Positions 43,861 to 53,095 of a stretch of DNA of 64,000 nt are shown here, in pieces. The stretch lies in NCBI RefSeq assembly GCF_001590785.1, contig NZ_LTAO01000038.1:1-64000 (forward strand). Reading direction: 5' to 3'. Both the position numbers and the translations under genes were made by a program. Numbering within the stretch: the stretch's first letter is position 1; each line of letters opens with the position of its first letter. The notes beneath the pieces are model-generated. The model had not been told where the DNA came from, made no database searches, and saw only the letters and a list, made by a program, of their open reading frames with translations. The DNA is from Alkalihalobacillus trypoxylicola. GTDB lineage: Bacteria > Bacillota > Bacilli > Bacillales > Bacillaceae_D.

Positions 43861-45477
43861 ATGTGGAAAGTCGTCATAGTTGATGATGATGAGAAGGTTT
43901 TAAGAGGCATGAAAAAAATCATTCCTTGGCAAGAGTTGGATTGTGAATGGATTGGTGAAGCGAGGGATGGCGAAGAGGGCTTTGCTTTAATTAAGCAGTT
44001 AAATCCTGATATTGTCATTTCAGATATTTATATGCCTGTTAAAAATGGAATCGAAATGATTAAGCAATTAAGAGAAAATCATTATGATGGGAAAATCGTT
44101 ATTCTAAGTGGCTATAGTGAATTTGAACATGCTAGGCAAGCTGTTAGGTTAAGGATTGATGATTACTTAACAAAACCAGCATCTATAGATACGATTCGTT
44201 CTGTATTCTCTGCAATAGTTGAACAATTAGAAGAGGACCAGATGAATTCTGTGCAAGTCGCAGAATTAAGAGAAAAAGTAAAGCTTTATGAACCTTTAAT
44301 TGAAAAAGAATGGCTAAAATCATTAATTACTGGAACGGTTGATCATAATCATATTCCACCTGCAGTAAAAAGTATGATATCAAAATGGGACGATCAGGAC
44401 CATGTCATCTTAACGATTGTTTATGATCAGCAACTAGAGCAATCAAAATTATATCAATCCGATTGGTATCTGTTTCGCTTTGCTGCTGGTAACATCATTC
44501 GTGAAACAACCGAGAGGTATGAGGAGAGTTATCAATATGTAGAGCTTCACTCTCATCAAGCGGTCATTTGTCTTCATTTTGATAAAGATAAACAAGAGGA
44601 AATAAAAAATAAACTGTATCAATTAGCAGGAGCGTTAGAGGCAAGTTTAAAAATTTACTTAAGTGTCGATGTCACGGTAAATGTTGGTGGGATAAAGAGC
44701 GATTGGTTCGAAATTGCTCAATCATTACGTGAGGCGTCTAGCAAAAATAACCATCATTCATTAGGTGATAGTGATGAATTATTGCTCCAAACAACAGAAG
44801 GAAAACGCACGATATGGTCAGAATCGATGGAGGCTAACCAAAAACTATCCGAAGCGATTCGTTATGCAGATGAAACCAGCGCTAGACAAATTATTGATGA
44901 GTATTTTTCAAAGGTAGACCAGCAATCCTACCAATCAGCTTTAGCGATGCAGATTGGTATCGAACTGTGGACGATTATGACCTACTCTTTGTATGATATT
45001 GGCATAAGGATTGATGATATGTTTGATGAATCCTTAGATATTTATCAAGAGATAAATACCATTCAATCGTGGGATGCCCTCTCTAATCTAATAAAAGAAA
45101 AAATCGTCACGATTTGTCATCATCAGCAGTGGGATGAGAATTTGAAGCATCGACAACTTGTAGAGCAAATGATCGATTTTGTCCAAAATCGTTTAAATGA
45201 GAATATTACACTTCAAGACTTGGCAGATGAACTATATATCTCTCGAAATTATTTAGGACAAATTTTCAAAAAAATTGTCGGAGAATCCTTTAAAAATTAT
45301 TTAACAAGAATTCGAATGGAAAAAGCAAAAAAAATGATTCAAGAAGGCAATTACTTAATTTACGAAGTCTCAGAAAAGGTAGGGTATGTGAATCCAGCCT
45401 ACTTTACAACAACCTTTAAAAAATACACTGGATATACGCCTACTGAGCTTATCCATCGCAAGCTAACGAACACCTAA
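43861..45477 (+). CDS. yesN: YesN-like response regulator with AraC-type DNA-binding domain
   Basis: The 538-residue protein has a receiver domain (acidic DDDE at 8-11, phosphoacceptor Asp in IVISDIYMPVKNG, conserved Ser/Lys in ILSGYSEFE and LTKPAS), a long central linker domain and a C-terminal AraC double HTH (about 435-535: NITLQDLADELYISRNYLGQIFKK and VNPAYFTTTFKKYTGYTP). It is coupled to yesM (24-base gap). It probably activates the transporter-yesR operon upstream. Confidence 0.93.
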   Translation: MWKVVIVDDDEKVLRGMKKIIPWQELDCEWIGEARDGEEGFALIKQLNPDIVISDIYMPVKNGIEMIKQLRENHYDGKIVILSGYSEFEHARQAVRLRIDDYLTKPASIDTIRSVFSAIVEQLEEDQMNSVQVAELREKVKLYEPLIEKEWLKSLITGTVDHNHIPPAVKSMISKWDDQDHVILTIVYDQQLEQSKLYQSDWYLFRFAAGNIIRETTERYEESYQYVELHSHQAVICLHFDKDKQEEIKNKLYQLAGALEASLKIYLSVDVTVNVGGIKSDWFEIAQSLREASSKNNHHSLGDSDELLLQTTEGKRTIWSESMEANQKLSEAIRYADETSARQIIDEYFSKVDQQSYQSALAMQIGIELWTIMTYSLYDIGIRIDDMFDESLDIYQEINTIQSWDALSNLIKEKIVTICHHQQWDENLKHRQLVEQMIDFVQNRLNENITLQDLADELYISRNYLGQIFKKIVGESFKNYLTRIRMEKAKKMIQEGNYLIYEVSEKVGYVNPAYFTTTFKKYTGYTPTELIHRKLTNT

Positions 45478-45482
45478 TAGCT

Positions 45483-45538
45483 AGAGATTGTCCCTAAAAA
45501 AGCATGACAGATGCTGCCAGAGGACAGTCTCTTTTTTT
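45483..45538 (+). terminator. Intrinsic terminator of the yesLMN operon
   Basis: AGAGATTGTCC pairs with GGACAGTCTCT (one G-U pair), with an inner GCAT/ATGC stem, followed by seven Ts. Confidence 0.85.
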
Positions 45539-45822
45539 CCTCCTGCTAAAAACGGCCACTCCTATGTTAAAGAGCGCCAATGTCTCCCAGAAAAGCATCC
45601 GAATACCGCCTCTTTAAGTGTGAAAATATCTATAGTTCAGATGAGGTCAGCTTTCATGGAAAGAACTTCAAATAGAGCATGAAAGGCGTCAAATGGAGAA
45701 CACCTATCCGAATGGGACAACGATAAAAGCAGCACCGCAACCTTTTTCATTAAAAAGAACAAAATCGAGAAGCTTTAGTTTCTCTATTTTTTTATATGGT
45801 ATGCGATGATGATTATCATTTA
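45539..45822. other. Intergenic region between yesN and pucR
   Basis: No gene is supported. A hairpin GAGAAGCTTTAGTTTCTC followed by TATTTTTTT lies at about 45768-45793 and could terminate from either side. The remaining bases have a higher GC than other gaps, with broken inverted repeats, possibly an eroded repeat. Confidence 0.35.
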
Positions 45823-47478
45823 TCATATATAACGTTCAAGCAGTGGTTTTACAAAAAGGGCTAATCTGAGTTTTAATGTTTCATCGGGGTTTTTCAAGTT
45901 TGTACCGAGTAATTCTTCGCATTTTTTGATCCGATAGATAACCGTGTTTCGATGGACAAACATACTCTTTGCTGTATCTGAAATTTGACAATGGTTACTT
46001 AAAAAGGTCATTAACGTTAAAACTAAGTCTTCCTTCTCCTTATCATCAGGATTAGCTAATTCCTTCAAAGCTGTTACATAATAATCTTTTAGTTTTTTTA
46101 GTGGAATGGTTTTCAAAATCTCCGTTAGTTCCTTCGTTCGATACATCTTAACAAAAGAGGTTTGATTTTCGCGAAAGCCTGACCTTAATGCCTCTAAGGC
46201 TTCTTGAAAGGTTGCCGGAATCTCTAGTAAATTTTCATTATGATTACTTATTCCAAATGATAGTGTGACATCGAGCATTTGCTGCAAATCAGATTGAATA
46301 TGCTGCAATGTTTGAACTAAGTCGGTTTCAATACTCTCACTATAAAAGTCAAATCCGATTATAAGGGTGTAAAGGTCGCCTTTTGTGAAAAGCACCTTTT
46401 GATTATAATGATTGTTTAATAAGGTTTCTAATAACTCATAAGCTCTTTTCTTTTTAAATCTAAGCTTTTTTTCCTCTTTTAAAGGATGCTCTGTTGAATG
46501 TAAATTAGAATCCGAATCCATTTTACACGTAATACAAACATACTGCTGAAATTGGTCAAGTCCGTACGTTTTTCCTCTATTTAGAAGCTCTTCTTTCGTA
46601 ACGATTGCTCCATCAACTAAATCGGTAAAATATTCATGCTTTACTCTTCTTTCTTGTTGTTCAATCGCATAAAGCTTCATAAATTCAAATGAAATAACAT
46701 TAGCTGATTGTTCAATTGCTAGTATGGAAGGATAAGGATAAGTCGAAACTTTTCCCAAGATGACAAGATATCCTTTTTGTTGATTGGTGGCTAAAATGGG
46801 GTAGAGAATAAATTGTTCATACTTATGTTCATCTTGCTCATGAGAAAGCGTAAGGTGCTGATGAGTTAGGAAGTCATGCTCATGGATAAGCTCGTGAACA
46901 AACCAATACACATCAAAAAAAGAATCTTTGTCTGCATTAGAGGAAGCAGTCATAATATCTAAGCGATCATTCAAAAGGACAACAGGAACCTTAATAATTT
47001 CGGAAAGTCTATCGATGATGCGTTTGAAACCCCCACCAGATAAGATAATATCGGTAAACTCCCTGTGTATGGTTAATGCATATTGTAGCTCAGATGTCTG
47101 TTCTTTTAAAATATACCCTAAGGCTTCATTCAGCATTTCACCAAGAGGATAATCTAGGGAGAGCTCAATTATAGGGAAAGCGTAGGAATCAGCAAGTTCA
47201 ATAATGTCTGCTGGAATTTCTTCAAGATACCTCTTCGTTTTAATACCTAAGCCAGCACAGCCTTTTTTAGCCATTTGTTCTACGAGATTATAAAGGTCTT
47301 TATGATTCTGAATAGAATAAGCAGTTGTAAGTAAGAGTTGATTTTGATTTAAATAGTGAATAATATCTGGCGCATCCATAAGGTTTACAGATTGAACGTG
47401 ATGGGAAACACCATCTTTTCCAGCTACTATTTTAGATTTTTTAAAGGTTGAAAGCTCTAAAAGGTCAATCAACTTCAA
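45823..47478 (-). CDS. pucR: PucR-family regulator of purine catabolism
   Basis: Start is TTG at 47478 with GAGGTGAG upstream (minus strand). The 551-residue protein has the N-terminal PucR domain (IDLLELSTFKKSKIVAG, APDIIHYLNQNQLLLTTAYSI), a central GGDEF-like region (about 300-410) and the C-terminal PucR HTH (SDTAKSMFVHRNTVIYRIKKCEELLGTNL). In B. subtilis PucR activates the urate-degradation genes in response to pathway intermediates. It is divergent from uraD-uraH with a 301-bp intergenic region, as expected of their regulator. Confidence 0.9.
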   Translation of the reverse strand: MKLIDLLELSTFKKSKIVAGKDGVSHHVQSVNLMDAPDIIHYLNQNQLLLTTAYSIQNHKDLYNLVEQMAKKGCAGLGIKTKRYLEEIPADIIELADSYAFPIIELSLDYPLGEMLNEALGYILKEQTSELQYALTIHREFTDIILSGGGFKRIIDRLSEIIKVPVVLLNDRLDIMTASSNADKDSFFDVYWFVHELIHEHDFLTHQHLTLSHEQDEHKYEQFILYPILATNQQKGYLVILGKVSTYPYPSILAIEQSANVISFEFMKLYAIEQQERRVKHEYFTDLVDGAIVTKEELLNRGKTYGLDQFQQYVCITCKMDSDSNLHSTEHPLKEEKKLRFKKKRAYELLETLLNNHYNQKVLFTKGDLYTLIIGFDFYSESIETDLVQTLQHIQSDLQQMLDVTLSFGISNHNENLLEIPATFQEALEALRSGFRENQTSFVKMYRTKELTEILKTIPLKKLKDYYVTALKELANPDDKEKEDLVLTLMTFLSNHCQISDTAKSMFVHRNTVIYRIKKCEELLGTNLKNPDETLKLRLALFVKPLLERYI

Positions 47479-47712
47479 GGGAACTCACCTCATCATTAGT
47501 ATCTATCTATGGAATCTAATTTACAGAAAATAAAGCGTTATAGGTATAGATTTGATATAAAACCTTACAGAAAAAATGAGAATTTGTGTAGGTTAAACAA
47601 TTGGACATTATTACTTCTAGATGAACAAAGGAAAACAAACTCATCTGAATTCCTTTGACATACATTAGCTTAATTGCACAACTTCTAATACGTATTTTAG
47701 CGTAGCTGACTA

Positions 47713-47741
47713 ATGACAATCATACATTCGTACCTTATGAT
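47713..47741 (+). promoter_or_regulatory. Candidate promoter of uraD-uraH
   Basis: ATGACA and TATGAT are 17 bp apart, ending 38 bp before the uraD start. The rest of the pucR-uraD gap (47479-47712) is AT-rich and holds no supported gene; no clear PucR box was recognised. Confidence 0.4.
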
Positions 47742-47779
47742 AATTTAATAGGGTTTTTCATTAATAAGGAGCTGGGGAT

Positions 47780-48280
47780 ATGTTTTCAATAGAGAAGGTT
47801 AATGAAATGTCAAAGCCACAATTTGTTAAAGAGATAGGTCATGTCTATGAAAATTCTCCTTGGGTAGCAGAAGCGGCCTGGATTTTTACTGGCTTTAAAG
47901 ATATTCAGCACTTAAAAGATGCGATGAAAAATAAAGTGATAACCACAAATCACCAAAAACAAATACAGCTATTATGCGCTCATCCTGATTTAGGAGCTAG
48001 GCTAGAAATGACAGACGCGTCAAAAAAGGAACAAACACAGGCAGGGCTAAATGAATTAACAGAGAAAGAATACGAAACGTTTCTTAGGCTAAATACAAGC
48101 TATGTTAACAAGTTCGGCTTTCCTTTTATTGTAGCGGTAAAAGAGCATAACAAGGAGAGTGTTCAGAAACAAATGGAATTAAGACTGGAAAATAATCAGG
48201 AGCAAGAATTAAAAAAGGCATTAAATGAAGTGTGCAAAATTGCAGGATATCGTTTAGATGAAATAATCAAATCAACCTAA
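47780..48280 (+). CDS. uraD: OHCU decarboxylase (UraD), stand-alone
   Basis: The 166-residue protein matches the OHCU decarboxylase domain: 'LLCAHPDLGARLEM' with the catalytic His, KKEQTQAGLNEL, 'FLRLNTSYVNKFGFPFIVAVK' and the final IAGYRLDEII. It makes S-allantoin from OHCU. In B. subtilis this domain is the N-terminal half of PucL, whose C-terminal half is uricase; here the chain stops exactly at the domain boundary and no uricase sequence follows. It is 14 bases before uraH. Confidence 0.92.
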   Translation: MFSIEKVNEMSKPQFVKEIGHVYENSPWVAEAAWIFTGFKDIQHLKDAMKNKVITTNHQKQIQLLCAHPDLGARLEMTDASKKEQTQAGLNELTEKEYETFLRLNTSYVNKFGFPFIVAVKEHNKESVQKQMELRLENNQEQELKKALNEVCKIAGYRLDEIIKST

Positions 48281-48294
48281 ATGGAGGAAATCAT

Positions 48295-48627
48295 ATGGGA
48301 GCAATGACAACACATGTGTTAGATACGAGTATCGGAAAACCGGCAGTAGGCTTAACCGTTGAACTCTATAAGGAGAAAGATGGAGAAAAGATTTTATTAG
48401 AAACCTTTGTAACGAATTCGAATGGTCGTGTAGCTCAACCGTTACTAGAAGGCGATGATATGCAGGCAGGAATATATGAACTAGTTTTTGATGTGGGCTC
48501 TTATTATAAAGAGATCATATTTCTAGAAAAGGTTCCAGTAAGATTTACCATTCAACAAACGTCCGAGCATTATCATATTCCTCTTCTTATATCTCCTGGT
48601 GGATATAGTACATATAGAGGAAGCTAA
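48295..48627 (+). CDS. uraH: 5-hydroxyisourate hydrolase
   Basis: The 110-residue transthyretin-like protein has the N-terminal LTTHVLDTS-type motif (here MTTHVLDTSIGKPA with the active-site His) and the diagnostic C-terminal tetrapeptide YRGS. It hydrolyses 5-hydroxyisourate to OHCU, the UraD substrate. ATGGAGGAAATCAT provides its ribosome site. A strong terminator follows. Confidence 0.96.
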   Translation: MGAMTTHVLDTSIGKPAVGLTVELYKEKDGEKILLETFVTNSNGRVAQPLLEGDDMQAGIYELVFDVGSYYKEIIFLEKVPVRFTIQQTSEHYHIPLLISPGGYSTYRGS

Positions 48628-48645
48628 ATAGCAAGTTCCAAAAAA

Positions 48646-48687
48646 GGCTACCTGAACTCTTTTCTAGAGGTTCAGATAGCTTTTTTT
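48646..48687 (+). terminator. Intrinsic terminator after uraH
   Basis: GCTACCTGAAC pairs with GGTTCAGATAGC (one bulge), followed by seven Ts. Confidence 0.88.
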
Positions 48688-48911
48688 AGTGGATTAATGG
48701 GGTTCTATCTCTCTTTACGATTGATTTTTAAAGATGGAAGGAATCAAATAGATGTTTCGCTTCAGAGGAGGGCATCATTTTTTTTATTAGTTATCATCAA
48801 CAGTACAAAGTATGAATTTTAGTCAGGATGAACAATGCAAGTCGCTGCAATAATCCCTATAATCACTTTTATCAAGAACTGAGAAAGTAAATGAAAAAGG
48901 GAGGAAAAGAA

Positions 48912-49943
48912 ATGAAGCGATGGAACAGACGATTTTCTTTACTATTAATAGGTCTATTGTTCTTTATTCTAGCTGCATGTGGAAATAACTCATCAAACGA
49001 TGCATCTCAAACGGGAGGAACAGAAACAGACAATCCTTCGGCAGTAAGTGATGATTTACAAGAAATTAAACTAGTCTTGAATTGGTTTCCAAAAAGCCAG
49101 CACGGTGGAGCCTATGCAGCTGTCGAACAAGGATTCTTCGAAGAGGTAGGACTTGATGTCACCTTAGAGCCAGGTGGACCACAAGTATCAGGTATTCAAA
49201 TTGTTGCAGCAGGAAATGCTGAATTTGGATTAGCTCACGGAGATCAGATTTTGTTAGCCAGAAATGAGGGAGTAGAAGTAGTATCAATAGCCGGTATCAT
49301 GCAAACGAGTCCGCAAGGTTTAATGTTTCATGAAGAAGAAGGAATAAACGATTTTGAAGATTTAAACGGACGTGCTACTTTTGTTCAGCCTGGTATAGCC
49401 TATTGGGAATTTCTAAAGAGTAAATATGACCTTTCGGGGGTCAATGAATTGGCTTATACAGGTCAGCATGTCAATTTCTTAGATGATTTAGAATCAGTCA
49501 CTCAAAATTTTGTCACTTCTGAGCCCTATATGCTTGAAAAAGAAGGAGTTGCTACGGAAACACTGCTTATTTCGGAGTCAGGCTATGATCCATATCAAGT
49601 CGTTTTATTTTCAACAAATGAATATTTAGAGGACAATGAGCAATTGAGCAAAGATTTTGTAGCAGCCTTTTTAAAAGGTTGGGAATATTATAAAGACCAC
49701 TCCGATGAAATCAATGAAATCATTCATGAGGATAATCCAGAAATTGCGTTAGATGAACTAGCAGATGAAGCTGAAAAGCAAAAAGATTTTATATTTGGCC
49801 ATGATGCAAGTGAGCATGGAGTGGGTTATATGTCTGAGGAAAGATGGGCTTTATTAATAGAGCAGTTATATGAATTAGATTTATTAAGTGAGAATGTAGA
49901 TGCTAGTGAAATTTATCATTCAAATTACCTACCAGACCATTAA
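48912..49943 (+). CDS. THI5/NMT1-type ABC transporter substrate-binding lipoprotein
   Basis: ATG 48912 follows GGGAGGAAAAGAA; the earlier ATG at 48891 lies before that site. The 343-residue protein has a lipobox (ILAAC) and an NMT1/THI5-like domain (KLVLNWFPKSQHGGAYAAVEQG, FFEEVGLDVTLEPGG, VAAGNAEFGLAHGDQILLAR). Relatives bind pyrimidine thiamin precursors, riboflavin or sulfonates. Permease and ATPase genes are missing nearby. Its location among purine genes suggests a purine or ureide ligand, but this is inference. Confidence 0.82.
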   Translation: MKRWNRRFSLLLIGLLFFILAACGNNSSNDASQTGGTETDNPSAVSDDLQEIKLVLNWFPKSQHGGAYAAVEQGFFEEVGLDVTLEPGGPQVSGIQIVAAGNAEFGLAHGDQILLARNEGVEVVSIAGIMQTSPQGLMFHEEEGINDFEDLNGRATFVQPGIAYWEFLKSKYDLSGVNELAYTGQHVNFLDDLESVTQNFVTSEPYMLEKEGVATETLLISESGYDPYQVVLFSTNEYLEDNEQLSKDFVAAFLKGWEYYKDHSDEINEIIHEDNPEIALDELADEAEKQKDFIFGHDASEHGVGYMSEERWALLIEQLYELDLLSENVDASEIYHSNYLPDH

Positions 49944-49952
49944 TGAAGAATA

Positions 49953-50280
49953 ATGGGATGGACCAAAATCAGTTATAGCTCCTCATATACAGCAAAATTT
50001 GAAATGTTTAGGTGCATACACTGACAACCAAAAGGCCCTTCCTTCTTTTAATAAGAATGGGGCCTTTTTGAATGGGAAGAACCTATATGTAATGACGTAA
50101 CTTAGCGGATATAAGACAGGACACCCCAATGGAGTGAGCGACGATGACGATGATGATGCCAATTTTAAAAGTTAGTTTGGCAGCCCACCACTGGAAGTGG
50201 AGGTCTTGGGGAAGCGACCAACCGGGAGGTTAACATCTGTGAAGCTCTTCAGTCATACGTGTCAATCTCAGCCTATGCTT
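49953..50280 (+). repeat. Family F1 dispersed repeat, diverged
   Basis: It has a hairpin AAAAGGCCCTTCCTTCTT...AAGAATGGGGCCTTTTT at about 50029-50068 followed by T-rich sequence, then F1-like segments ('acgtaacttagcggatataagacagg', 'ggcagcccacca', 'ggtcttggggaagcga', 'cagtcatacgtgtcaatctcagcc'). It occupies most of the gap before allC. Confidence 0.65.
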
Positions 50281-50424
50281 GATTGGATGGAGAGACTATG
50301 AGGTCATGATTAGTTACTTTAACTAATCCATTCTAAACCTTTTATTCACTATGCATAATGACGGGGCTTAATAAAGTTCATAGAATATGATAGACAGAAT
50401 AGCAATTGAGAAAGGAGTGCACTG

Positions 50425-51669
50425 GTGATGATTGCTTTGAAAATAAATGCCAATAGACTATGGGAATCTTTAGATAAAATCAATCAGTTTGGGCGAAACC
50501 CCCGATACCCTGAAAAGGGAAATACGAGGTTATCTTTAACGATTGAGGATTTAAAGGCGAGACAATATTTGATCAATCTCATGAAAGAATCTGGACTAAA
50601 GGTTAAGGTCGATCCTGTTGGGAATATTTGTGGTAGACTAGAAGGATTAAATAGTCAAGCACCTGTTATTATGACAGGCTCTCATATTGATACAGTAGTC
50701 CAAGGAGGAAGGTTCGATGGTACATTAGGTGTGCTAGGAGCCATTGAAGCGGTTCGGACTATCCATGAATTAGGAATCACACCATTGCATCCTATTGAGG
50801 TCGTTTCATTTACAGATGAAGAAGGTACTAGGTTTGGCACTGGTTATATAGGAAGCCGTGCTATTTCAGGTCAATTAGATGATTCTGTATTAAAACTGAA
50901 AGATGATCAAGGTATTAGCTTGTACGAAGCGTTGAAATTGGCTGGCTATCAACCAGATCTATATAAAGATTGTATGAGAAAGAAAAGTGAAATTAAATCA
51001 TTTGTAGAATTGCATATAGAGCAAGGAAAAGTATTAGAAGAGAATGACTTGTCGGTAGGAATTGTCACTCATATACAAGGGCCAGTCTGGTTACAGGTAT
51101 CCCTGACAGGAAGTGCTGATCATGCAGGAGCAACTCCGATGTATATGAGAAAAGATGCATCTCTAGCAATGGCAGAAATGATGCTTGCAGTGGAGAAGGC
51201 AGCGATAGAACATAGTGGAGTAGCCACAGTAGGTAAATTAGAAGTTCTACCAGGTGGTGTTAATATTATACCAGGTCATGCTCAATTTTCTGTCGACCTT
51301 AGACATATAGATAAACAAAAAAGAACGGAAATGCTAAAGTCATTTAAGAAAGACATGGAGACCATTTCGAGAGAGCGAAATGTTGATGCTTTATTAGAAA
51401 TAAAAAAAGAAGTGGATCCAGCAGAATGCTCAACGACATTAATTGAGATTATTTCTAATGTATGTAAGCAATCACAAATCTCTACAATGACTCTTCAGTG
51501 TGGAGCAGGGCATGATTCTTTAATGATGAATGATAGGACAGAGACGGCGATGATATTTGTGCGCTCACAAAAAGGAATTAGTCATAATCCTCTTGAATAT
51601 TCTTCTTTAGAGGACTGTGCGAAAGGAACAGAAGTTTTAATGAACACACTTTTGAAGCTTGCCCAATAA
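50425..51669 (+). CDS. allC: Allantoate amidohydrolase (M20/carbamoylase family)
   Basis: The 414-residue M20-family enzyme has metal-binding motifs GSHIDTVVQGGRFDGTLG and FTDEEGTRFG, HIEQGKVLE, the dimerisation region (GSADHAGATPMYMRKDA) and AGHDSLMM near the end. Allantoate amidohydrolase converts allantoate to ureidoglycine; N-carbamoyl amino acid hydrolases are very similar, but the purine neighbours favour AllC. Start is GTG 50425 or ATG 50428, both placed behind AAAGGAG. It precedes pucG by 20 bases. Confidence 0.87.
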   Translation: MMIALKINANRLWESLDKINQFGRNPRYPEKGNTRLSLTIEDLKARQYLINLMKESGLKVKVDPVGNICGRLEGLNSQAPVIMTGSHIDTVVQGGRFDGTLGVLGAIEAVRTIHELGITPLHPIEVVSFTDEEGTRFGTGYIGSRAISGQLDDSVLKLKDDQGISLYEALKLAGYQPDLYKDCMRKKSEIKSFVELHIEQGKVLEENDLSVGIVTHIQGPVWLQVSLTGSADHAGATPMYMRKDASLAMAEMMLAVEKAAIEHSGVATVGKLEVLPGGVNIIPGHAQFSVDLRHIDKQKRTEMLKSFKKDMETISRERNVDALLEIKKEVDPAECSTTLIEIISNVCKQSQISTMTLQCGAGHDSLMMNDRTETAMIFVRSQKGISHNPLEYSSLEDCAKGTEVLMNTLLKLAQ

Positions 51670-51689
51670 CTAAGTAAGGGGGAAAAATT

Positions 51690-52949
51690 TTGAGTATATC
51701 GATTCCATTACATATACCTGCTAGAACGATTATGACGCCAGGTCCAGTCGAAGTGGATCCGAGGGTTCGTCATGCTATGTCTCATACTATTTTAGGACAA
51801 TTTGACCCAGCCTTTACAGATTTGATGAATCAAACGATGGGTTTACTTAGAGAAGTGCTACAAACCAAAAATCATTGGGCTTTTCCTGTTGACGGAACAT
51901 CGAGAGCGGGGATTGAAGCGATGCTTTGTAGTTTGATTGAAGAAGATGATAAGGTGCTTATTCCTTGTTTTGGACGCTTTGGCTATTTGTTAAAAGAAAT
52001 TGCAGAACGTTGTGGAGCGGATGTTAGTACAATTGAATGTGAGTGGGGCAAGGTATTTGAACCTGATACCATCATGGATGAGCTAAAAAAGATAAAGCCT
52101 AAATTAATCGTTATGGTACATGGAGATACTTCAACAGGTCGTATGCAGCCATTAAAAGAAATTGGTCAATACTGTCGTCAAAATGACATTTTGTTGGTCG
52201 TTGATGCAGTGGCTACAGTGGGTGGTACGGATGTCAAAACAGACGATTGGTTTATTGACGGATTAATTACCGGTACTCAAAAATGCCTTTCTGTACCATC
52301 AGGAATGGCCCCGCTAACTTATAATAACCGAATTGAAAAAATCATTTTAGAGCGCAAATCTATAGAACAAGGACTAATTAGTGATCCTAGTCAAGTAAAT
52401 AAAAAGAAAAGAATTAGAAGCAATTACTTTGATTTAAGCCAACTTCAAGATTATTGGAGTCCTGCACGGCTGAATCATCATACTGAAGCTACCTCTATGC
52501 TATATGGACTTTATGAAGGTTTACGATTAATTGTGGAGGAAGGATTAGAAAATCGTTTTAAAAGACATCAGTTAAATGAAAAAGCTTTAGTTGCTGGTAT
52601 CAAGGCGATGGGTCTATCTTTATTCGGCGACCCCCAATACAAATTACCGACCGTTACCTGTATAAATATTCCTGAGGAAGTAAATGGAGACCAAGTTCGT
52701 TCTCAGTTGTTAGAAGAATTTGGAATTGAAATTGCTAGTTCATTTGGGCCATTGAGTGGGAAAATATGGAGAATAGGAACGATGGGATATAGCTGTCAAA
52801 AAAGAAATATTTTATTTACATTAAGTGCTTTGGAGGCTATTTTAATTCAAGAGGGAGTACGTATTTATCGAGGTGAGGCCTTGCAAGCGGCTTTATCTGT
52901 CTATAAAAAAGACCAAGAAAGCGAGTCTCTTAAAAAAAATATTACATGA
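51690..52949 (+). CDS. pucG: Ureidoglycine-glyoxylate aminotransferase (PucG)
   Basis: The start is TTG 51690 with AAGGGGGAAAAATT upstream. The 419-residue PLP enzyme is of the alanine-glyoxylate aminotransferase class V fold: MTPGPVEVDPRVRHAM, DGTSRAGIEAML, LLVVDAVATVGGTDV and the PLP-binding Lys in GTQKCLSVPSG. PucG transfers the amino group of ureidoglycine to glyoxylate. It forms an operon with allC, which makes ureidoglycine, and is followed by a terminator. Confidence 0.9.
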   Translation: MSISIPLHIPARTIMTPGPVEVDPRVRHAMSHTILGQFDPAFTDLMNQTMGLLREVLQTKNHWAFPVDGTSRAGIEAMLCSLIEEDDKVLIPCFGRFGYLLKEIAERCGADVSTIECEWGKVFEPDTIMDELKKIKPKLIVMVHGDTSTGRMQPLKEIGQYCRQNDILLVVDAVATVGGTDVKTDDWFIDGLITGTQKCLSVPSGMAPLTYNNRIEKIILERKSIEQGLISDPSQVNKKKRIRSNYFDLSQLQDYWSPARLNHHTEATSMLYGLYEGLRLIVEEGLENRFKRHQLNEKALVAGIKAMGLSLFGDPQYKLPTVTCINIPEEVNGDQVRSQLLEEFGIEIASSFGPLSGKIWRIGTMGYSCQKRNILFTLSALEAILIQEGVRIYRGEALQAALSVYKKDQESESLKKNIT

Positions 52950-52951
52950 TT

Positions 52952-52990
52952 AAAACGTCTTTGGAAATGACTTTTTCAAAGGCGTTTTTT
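52952..52990 (+). terminator. Intrinsic terminator after pucG
   Basis: AACGTCTTTG pairs with CAAAGGCGTT, followed by TTTTTT. Confidence 0.85.
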
Positions 52991-53095
52991 GCTGCTTCTG
53001 ATTAGAAAAACTTGTCAACTCATCATTTTTTACGTTTAATCATGTTTTAAAGAAGGGATAGGTGAATAGAGAAGTTTGGTAAAAGGAGTGAAAAA

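Noticed and set aside
45488-45682. 64-residue frame after yesN
   Set aside because: It overlaps the terminator, has no ribosome site and resembles nothing.
47516-47719. Minus-strand frame in the pucR-uraD gap
   Set aside because: No ribosome site, AT-rich translation, and it covers the promoter region expected for divergent genes.
48688-48890. Possible purine or TPP riboswitch upstream of the THI5-type binding protein
   Set aside because: I could not find the conserved aptamer sequences; only a weak hairpin (GATG...GCATC) followed by Ts is visible.
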